A DNA stretch of 12,246 nucleotides, from positions 1-12,246 of the forward strand of contig CAZSVE010000090.1 in the NCBI GenBank assembly GCA_964610175.1, written 5' to 3'. The notes below the pieces were generated by a model that worked only from the letters and a program-made list of their open reading frames with translations, did no database searches and was not told the DNA's origin. This DNA comes from CAZSVE01 sp964610175. GTDB lineage: Bacteria > Pseudomonadota > Gammaproteobacteria > HK1. Position 1 is the first letter of the stretch. Each line of letters starts with the position of its first letter. Below, piece by piece: positions 7,851 to 12,246 of this stretch. The position numbers were made by a program, and so were the translations under genes.

Positions 7851-10800
7851 CGTCGTTTGTTTCGGCCAGGATACCTTTCAGGATTTCGGCAATTCCGCGG
7901 ACATTGGGTTGCCTGTGCAGGGTGAAGTGATTGCCGGGAACCGCATGGTGCTCCATGTGGCGCACGAGCCGCTGCCAGCCGAGATGGAGAGCTTCCCCAT
8001 CGACCCCGATCCGTTCCCGCGCTGAAAGAAATATCATGTTCCCTTCCCACGGGGAGGGACGATACGTGGCAAGGGCCTGGAGATTGGCCCGATAGATGCG
8101 CACGAAATGATCGATATCTCCGAAACCGGCCAGATTGGAAGCACTCATGAACCGCTGTCGCAGGAGGGGCGAGCGATTCGCCGGAGCGACGTCTTCCAAT
8201 TCATCGAAGAGCGCCGCTTCCACCTCGCCTGCCTCCGCCAGAAGATGCAGCAGGATGTCGTCCTCTTCCGGATCGCTCCGCTTTTCGAACAGAGACGGAT
8301 GGGCGGTGTCCGTCAACACCAAAAGTCCGACCTCCCGGCCCACCGCCTGTAGCTGTCGCGCCATCTCGAAGGCCACCAAACCACCCAATGACCAACCATA
8401 CAAATGACAAGGGCCTTGTGGCCACGAGGTTGTAATCTCTTCCACATAACGGGCCGCCATGGTATCGATGTCCGTCAGCGGATTCTCCTTCCCCTCGAAA
8501 CCAACCGCCTGAATCCCGTAGATCGGTCCATCCAGATCCAGGCAATCGGCCAATTCCCGATAACAGAACGCACCGCCGCCCACCGGATGGATACAAAACA
8601 GCGGTGGCCTGGAACCCGCGGTTTCGAGCGGTAGCAGGATTGTCGGTTGCCATTCCTCCCGGGCGCGTATCATCGTTGCCAGTCCCGCCGGGGTCGGATA
8701 TCGGAACAGCGCACGGAGCGGCAGTTCCATCCCGAGACGTTGCCGAATCAGGGAAATGGCGCGTATCGCCAGCATGGAATGCCCGCCCAGTTCGAAAAAA
8801 CCACTGTGGATAGCGATACGCTCGACGCCCAATACCTCGGCGAATACACGGCAAAGCGCATCTTCCACCGAATCGCGCGGGGGGATATATTCCGCCTCCA
8901 TATCCGGCCCCGTATCCGGGTCCGGCAGCGCCTTTCGGTGGATCTTGCCGCTCGGGGTCAGGGGCAGGTCCTGGACGAACACGAAGAGGGAGGGCACCAT
9001 CCAGTCGGGCAGAAAGGCACGCAGGTGTGTACGCAATTCATCCCGTGACGGCTGGTCATCGGTTTCCGCGACCACCCATGCCACCAGTTGCTTGTCTGTC
9101 CCCTCGCCGCGGGCATCCACCACCGCCTCGCGAATGCCGGGATGCGAAAGCAGGGCATTTTCCACCTCGCCGCATTCGATGCGAAATCCCCGAACCTTGA
9201 CCTGATGGTCCAGTCGGCCCAGGAATTCGATGGTGCCATCGGGGAGCCAGCGGCAAGAATCGCCGGTGCGGTATAGGCGTGCATCGGGGTGGTCGCTGAA
9301 GGGGTCTGGGATGAATTTCTCGGCGGTGAGTTCCGGGCGGTTCAGGTAGCCACGGGCAAGGCCGGCGCCGCCGATGTGGAGCTCGCCGGGGATACCGATG
9401 GGGACAGAATTTCCGTGACCATCGAGAATATAAACGGTCCTTCCAGAGAGCGGTTTTCCAATGGATACCTTCTTGATATTTTCATTTATATCCGCCAGCC
9501 GACCTTCGGACATGTCGGACACGGTGGCTGTTACTGTCGTTTCGGTTGGACCATAAGCATTCAATAGTTTTCCGTTACGAAAACCCGATGATCGCCACAG
9601 ATGCACGGTTGTAGGGGGCAGCGCTTCACCACCGGAGATAACCAGCCTTGGACGGGAACCGTTTGGTTTCTCCCTGCTCTCGATCTCGATGAGCTGGTGC
9701 ATATAAGCCGGAGGTATATTGGCAACTGTAATTCCATGGTACGAAATATCGTGCAAGCATTGTCGTGGTGTCCATGGTTCCACACCACGCGCAATCAACA
9801 TTGCCCCTATCGCCAGCGTACTGAAGATCTGTTCCACGGAAGCATCGAAACTGACGGATGCAAACTGCAATACCCGGTCATTTTCATTCAAGTTATAAAT
9901 GGTAATGACATCGAGGAGATGCGTTGCAATCGTGCCATGCTCGATCATTACCCCCTTCGGTGTCCCGGTACTCCCCGATGTGTAAATCACATAAGCGAGA
10001 TTATCTGGTCGAACAAACCGGTCGGGGTTCTCGGAACTCTCCCCGGCAATCTCCAGGGCGTGCGCATCCATGTCCAGGATGCGCGCCGTGCATTCCGGCA
10101 ACCTCTTCCTCGTCGACCCATGACACAACAACACTTCGATCCCGGCATCATCGATCAGGAAGGCAAGCCGCTCGGTGGGGTATTCCGGGTCCAGGGGCAC
10201 ATAGGCGCCACCGGCCTTGAGAATGGCCAAGAGGCCCACGATCATCTCCACCGACCGCTCGACAAAGAGGCCCACCAACACCTCCGGCCCGACACCGAGC
10301 GCTCGCAGTCGATGCGCCAGCCGATTGGCGCGGGTGTTCAGTTCGCCATAGCTGATTTCTTCATCCTCGCCTTGTCCCGAGCCTAACGAAGGGAAGACCA
10401 CCGCCACGGCATCCGGGGTCCTTGCGACCTGTTCCTCGAAGAGTTGATGGAGGCATTTGTCCCGCCGGTGCGGTACCGTCGTTGCGTTCCATTCCACGAC
10501 GATCCGTTGCCGTTCCACCTCCGTGAGCAGAGGCAGCCGGGAAACACGGGTTTCCGGTTTCGCGACAATCCCTTCCAACAGTCGCTGCAAATGCATTGCC
10601 ATCCGTTCGATCGTCCCGACCTCGAACAGATCCGGGTTGTAGCTGAAAAAGCCGGGTAATGATCGGTTCTCTTCTATCATTTCCAACGTCAGGTCGAACT
10701 GGCCTTCCTGTTGGGCCATCCTGAAGGGCGACAATGAAATTCCGCTTCTGTCTGTGCGTAAATTCTCGTCGCCCACACCGGAAAAGGTGATCATCGCATC

Positions 10801-11958
10801 GTCCTGGTGGGCCCTTTGTAGCGCAAAAAGTACCTGAAAAATCGGCGAACGGCTGGCATCCCGAGTCGGTTGCAGGCGTTCCACCAACAAGGGAAAGGGA
10901 TAATCCTGGTGATTGAGTCCCTTCAGCACCGTCTGGCGCATCCGGGCCAGGAAAGCGCTGAATTTCGGATTGCCCGAAAACCTGGCGCGCAGGGCGATGG
11001 GATTGACGAAATAACCGAAAATGCCCTCGAATTCACTGAGGGGGCGACTCGCGACGGGGGAACCGACCAGGATATCTTCCTGGCCGGTGTAACGGTGCAA
11101 CAATACCTGAAAGGCCGCAAGGACAATCGTATACAGGGTAATACCCGAGCTTTGGGCCTGTTCCTTCAGCTTCCGTGTCAAGGTTGCCGGTAGCGCGAAG
11201 AACACCGATGCGCCACGATAGGACTGCACGGGTGGACGGGGGTGGTCGGTGGGAAGATCGAGCACCGGTAGCGGACCGGATAACTGCCCTTGCCAGTATT
11301 TCCACTGGCGTTCTCCCTGGGGGCTCTTCACCAGATCGGCCTGCCAGCGGACGAAATCCCGGTATTGCCACTTCGAAGGGGGCAATGCCTCGGCTCGTTC
11401 GGCGTTTCGAGCCGGATAGAGCGTCAGCAATTCCGACAGTAACATCCAAATGGACCATGCATCGGTGACGATATGGTGTATCGTCATCAACAAGACATGG
11501 TCTTCTCGAGTTCTGGTGAACAGGGTAACCCGCAACACCGGGCCTTGTTCCAAATCGAAGGGACGCCGATAGACTTCGGTCACCCGTCCATGGAGGGCCT
11601 CTTCGGTGTCCCCCGATGCATCGATTTCCTCGAAGTGAATCTCCTGATGGCCGTGGACGATTTGAATAAGCTGGTCGTCCTTTTGCGAAAAGGTACTGCG
11701 CAGGCAGGGATGACGGGCAAGCAGGGTTTGGAATACCGTACGCAGGGCAGGTACATCGATCCTGGAACGAATGCGAGCGACCCCCGCCGTATTGTAGGCC
11801 GGGCTGTCCGGGACATTGCGATGCAGGAACCATAGGGCCCGTTGGCCATGGGATAGTGGATGCGAGGTTCTTAGCTTGTCTTGTTTGTCGCGCAGCAACC
11901 GCTTCAGGAATGCGCGCTTTTCTTCCGTAGAAAATTTTTCCATTTCCGGGTCGTTCAT
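7840..11958 (-). CDS. Single-module non-ribosomal peptide synthetase (C-A-T-TE)
   Basis: This 1372-residue enzyme has one complete module with release domain. Condensation domain (~33-480): LSHGQRALWFL at 35-45, HHIVTDAWS at 161-169 (catalytic His162, Asp166; the usual Gly after Asp is Ala), GYFVNPI at 315-321. Adenylation domain (~500-1010): KAGGAYVPLDPEYP at 581-594 (A2), YTSGSTGTPKGV at 659-670 (A3), NAYGPTET at 800-807 (A5), YRTGD at 896-900 (A7) and catalytic Lys1005 in PSGK. Carrier domain: LGGHS with Ser1061 for phosphopantetheine. Thioesterase (~1112-1365): GWSLGG with Ser1190, Asp1217, His1344. Pocket residues, aligned by eye to GrsA-PheA, read D705 A706 E709 N747 V773 S775 A801 V809 T810 K1005; I cannot assign a substrate, though Glu at the third position occurs in some codes for basic residues. 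A C domain at the start of a lone module implies a donor supplied in trans. The ATG at 11958 has GGTGGA 8 bases upstream and an in-frame TGA at 12030, leaving no longer start. MATE follows with overlap. Confidence 0.96.
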   Translation of the reverse strand: MNDPEMEKFSTEEKRAFLKRLLRDKQDKLRTSHPLSHGQRALWFLHRNVPDSPAYNTAGVARIRSRIDVPALRTVFQTLLARHPCLRSTFSQKDDQLIQIVHGHQEIHFEEIDASGDTEEALHGRVTEVYRRPFDLEQGPVLRVTLFTRTREDHVLLMTIHHIVTDAWSIWMLLSELLTLYPARNAERAEALPPSKWQYRDFVRWQADLVKSPQGERQWKYWQGQLSGPLPVLDLPTDHPRPPVQSYRGASVFFALPATLTRKLKEQAQSSGITLYTIVLAAFQVLLHRYTGQEDILVGSPVASRPLSEFEGIFGYFVNPIALRARFSGNPKFSAFLARMRQTVLKGLNHQDYPFPLLVERLQPTRDASRSPIFQVLFALQRAHQDDAMITFSGVGDENLRTDRSGISLSPFRMAQQEGQFDLTLEMIEENRSLPGFFSYNPDLFEVGTIERMAMHLQRLLEGIVAKPETRVSRLPLLTEVERQRIVVEWNATTVPHRRDKCLHQLFEEQVARTPDAVAVVFPSLGSGQGEDEEISYGELNTRANRLAHRLRALGVGPEVLVGLFVERSVEMIVGLLAILKAGGAYVPLDPEYPTERLAFLIDDAGIEVLLCHGSTRKRLPECTARILDMDAHALEIAGESSENPDRFVRPDNLAYVIYTSGSTGTPKGVMIEHGTIATHLLDVITIYNLNENDRVLQFASVSFDASVEQIFSTLAIGAMLIARGVEPWTPRQCLHDISYHGITVANIPPAYMHQLIEIESREKPNGSRPRLVISGGEALPPTTVHLWRSSGFRNGKLLNAYGPTETTVTATVSDMSEGRLADINENIKKVSIGKPLSGRTVYILDGHGNSVPIGIPGELHIGGAGLARGYLNRPELTAEKFIPDPFSDHPDARLYRTGDSCRWLPDGTIEFLGRLDHQVKVRGFRIECGEVENALLSHPGIREAVVDARGEGTDKQLVAWVVAETDDQPSRDELRTHLRAFLPDWMVPSLFVFVQDLPLTPSGKIHRKALPDPDTGPDMEAEYIPPRDSVEDALCRVFAEVLGVERIAIHSGFFELGGHSMLAIRAISLIRQRLGMELPLRALFRYPTPAGLATMIRAREEWQPTILLPLETAGSRPPLFCIHPVGGGAFCYRELADCLDLDGPIYGIQAVGFEGKENPLTDIDTMAARYVEEITTSWPQGPCHLYGWSLGGLVAFEMARQLQAVGREVGLLVLTDTAHPSLFEKRSDPEEDDILLHLLAEAGEVEAALFDELEDVAPANRSPLLRQRFMSASNLAGFGDIDHFVRIYRANLQALATYRPSPWEGNMIFLSARERIGVDGEALHLGWQRLVRHMEHHAVPGNHFTLHRQPNVRGIAEILKGILAETNDDAD
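9421..10020 (-). other. Low-G+C island covering the A-domain substrate pocket
   Basis: Counting by hand, these 600 bp contain about 49% G+C, whereas 9181-9420 is about 66% and 10021-10320 about 64%. The island encodes residues ~646-846, from just before core motif A3 to just before A6. It holds nine of the ten specificity-pocket residues; only Lys1005 lies outside. The change is abrupt at both edges. This matches known subdomain exchange in other NRPS systems, but composition alone does not prove it. Confidence 0.6.
10373..10392 (-). repeat. REP-like 20-mer inside the NRPS coding sequence
   Basis: On the coding strand this reads CCTTCGTTAGGCTCGGGACA. From memory it differs at three positions from a very common proteobacterial repeat, CCTTCGACAGGCTCAGGACA, often seen inside proteins as SLGSGQ or as RPEPVEG on the other strand. 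Here it is in frame and encodes PSLGSGQ (residues 523-529), followed by the acidic run GEDEE, in the loop between AVAVVF and ISYGEL of the A domain, where most A domains are shorter. It does not break the frame. Confidence 0.6.
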
Positions 11959-11966
11959 CCTGTCGA

Positions 11967-11972
11967 TCCACC
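11967..11972 (-). promoter_or_regulatory. Ribosome binding site of the NRPS gene
   Basis: GGTGGA on the minus strand lies 8 bases before the ATG at 11958 and decides this start over the internal ATG at 11943, which has no comparable site at the right distance. Confidence 0.6.
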
Positions 11973-12041
11973 ATTTGTCGGTGACTGGTTTGGCTGGTAA
12001 TTCACGTCGAAAAGCGCATCGACTTCCTCATCGCTCGATTG

Positions 12042-12179
12042 CCCGAATTACTTTGTCTATTTCCCGCTCAGCTTCACGATTGGATCAAGTTTTACAAGGT
12101 ATCAATTCCGCCTTACCAAATTCCGCCTTACCAAGGATCGACCATGCTTCATCGGTTCGAGCACGAGCTTCGCCAGATC
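12042..12179 (-). repeat. Dispersed repeat, copy B (inverted relative to copy A at 1538-1658)
   Basis: Read on the minus strand this matches 1538-1658 at about 75-80% by eye, sharing GTGCTCGAACCGAT, GGTAAGGCGGAAT and GATCCAATCGTGA in the same order and spacing, apart from a 15-bp insertion that is a tandem duplication. It lies about 80 bases upstream of the NRPS start and may contribute to its leader. All frames across it have stops, so it is not an intact gene. Some differences keep similar peptides in one frame (SNREAERE in both copies), hinting at a decayed coding sequence. Confidence 0.75.
12104..12133. repeat. 15-bp perfect tandem duplication in copy B
   Basis: The unit aattccgccttacca occurs twice back to back (12104-12118 and 12119-12133). 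Copy A has a single unit (minus-strand sense GGTAAGGCGGAAT at 1585-1597), so the doubling happened in copy B or was lost in copy A. Confidence 0.9.
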
Positions 12180-12246
12180 TCCTCTTCCAAGCGGACAGAA
12201 ACAAGGCCACACTCCCCGCAAAAGTGCCTTGAATTCCCTGACACGC

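Larger units (their letters stand above)
11973..12246. other. Non-coding region upstream of the NRPS
   Basis: Apart from repeat copy B and the NRPS leader, I see no gene here. Short minus-strand frames run in from beyond 12246 and stop within the repeat; one ends at 12148-12150 after CSNR, another at the TGA overlapping the NRPS ATG, but none carries a recognisable domain. No clear -35/-10 pair was found for the NRPS. An upstream gene could end just outside the window. Confidence 0.35.

Noticed and set aside
11955..11958. ATGA overlap suggesting an upstream gene translationally coupled to the NRPS
   Set aside because: The frame ending at this TGA is only about 27 codons after a TAA, with no usable start codon and no conserved features.
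11033..11974. 313-codon open frame on the minus strand with a GTG start at 11974
   Set aside because: It is a shifted frame of the NRPS C domain, where the NRPS frame carries all conserved motifs; its protein is Arg/Pro-rich with no domain.

Overview
The window (about 56% G+C by eye) reads as chromosomal DNA of a Gram-negative proteobacterium. The grounds are a type V autotransporter with an outer-membrane barrel, a molybdenum-cofactor gene of the usual bacterial form, and REP/MITE-like palindromes typical of repeat-rich proteobacterial genomes. A gammaproteobacterium is my best guess, but nothing here fixes the genus.

Layout. Positions 1-311 hold no gene; an ~81-bp imperfect palindrome lies at 10-90. 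On the + strand follow moeA (312-1544, GTG start), a membrane-anchored DUF302 protein (1666-2280), and a 1189-residue autotransporter (2559-6128). A 330-bp gap at 6129-6458 separates these from a convergent minus-strand pair. That pair is a single-module NRPS (C-A-T-TE, 11958 to 7840) followed by a MATE-family exporter (7850 to 6459). The MATE start codon lies inside the last codons of the NRPS, so the two are almost certainly translated together. Positions 11959-12246 are non-coding apart from a repeat.

How the genes may work together. The NRPS-MATE pair looks like a minimal make-and-export cassette: one module condenses a donor supplied in trans with one amino acid, releases the product by thioesterase, and the MATE pump removes it. 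No PPTase, acyl donor enzyme or regulator is visible. moeA is a housekeeping cofactor gene with no visible link to the rest. The DUF302 protein and autotransporter are envelope or surface proteins.

Most notable signals. (1) Inside the NRPS, the ~600 bp encoding the substrate-binding part of the A domain (from just before A3 to just before A6) is about 49% G+C, against about 65% on both sides. This is what a pocket swap by recombination would leave. (2) A 20-bp REP-like sequence is built in frame into the N-terminal part of the same A domain. (3) Two diverged copies of a ~120-135-bp sequence, in inverted orientation and pointing inward, lie at 1538-1658 and 12042-12179. They bracket the whole DUF302-autotransporter-MATE-NRPS block. 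(4) The reading frame after the DUF302 stop codon stays open for 56 codons and encodes a Pro/Glu repeat.
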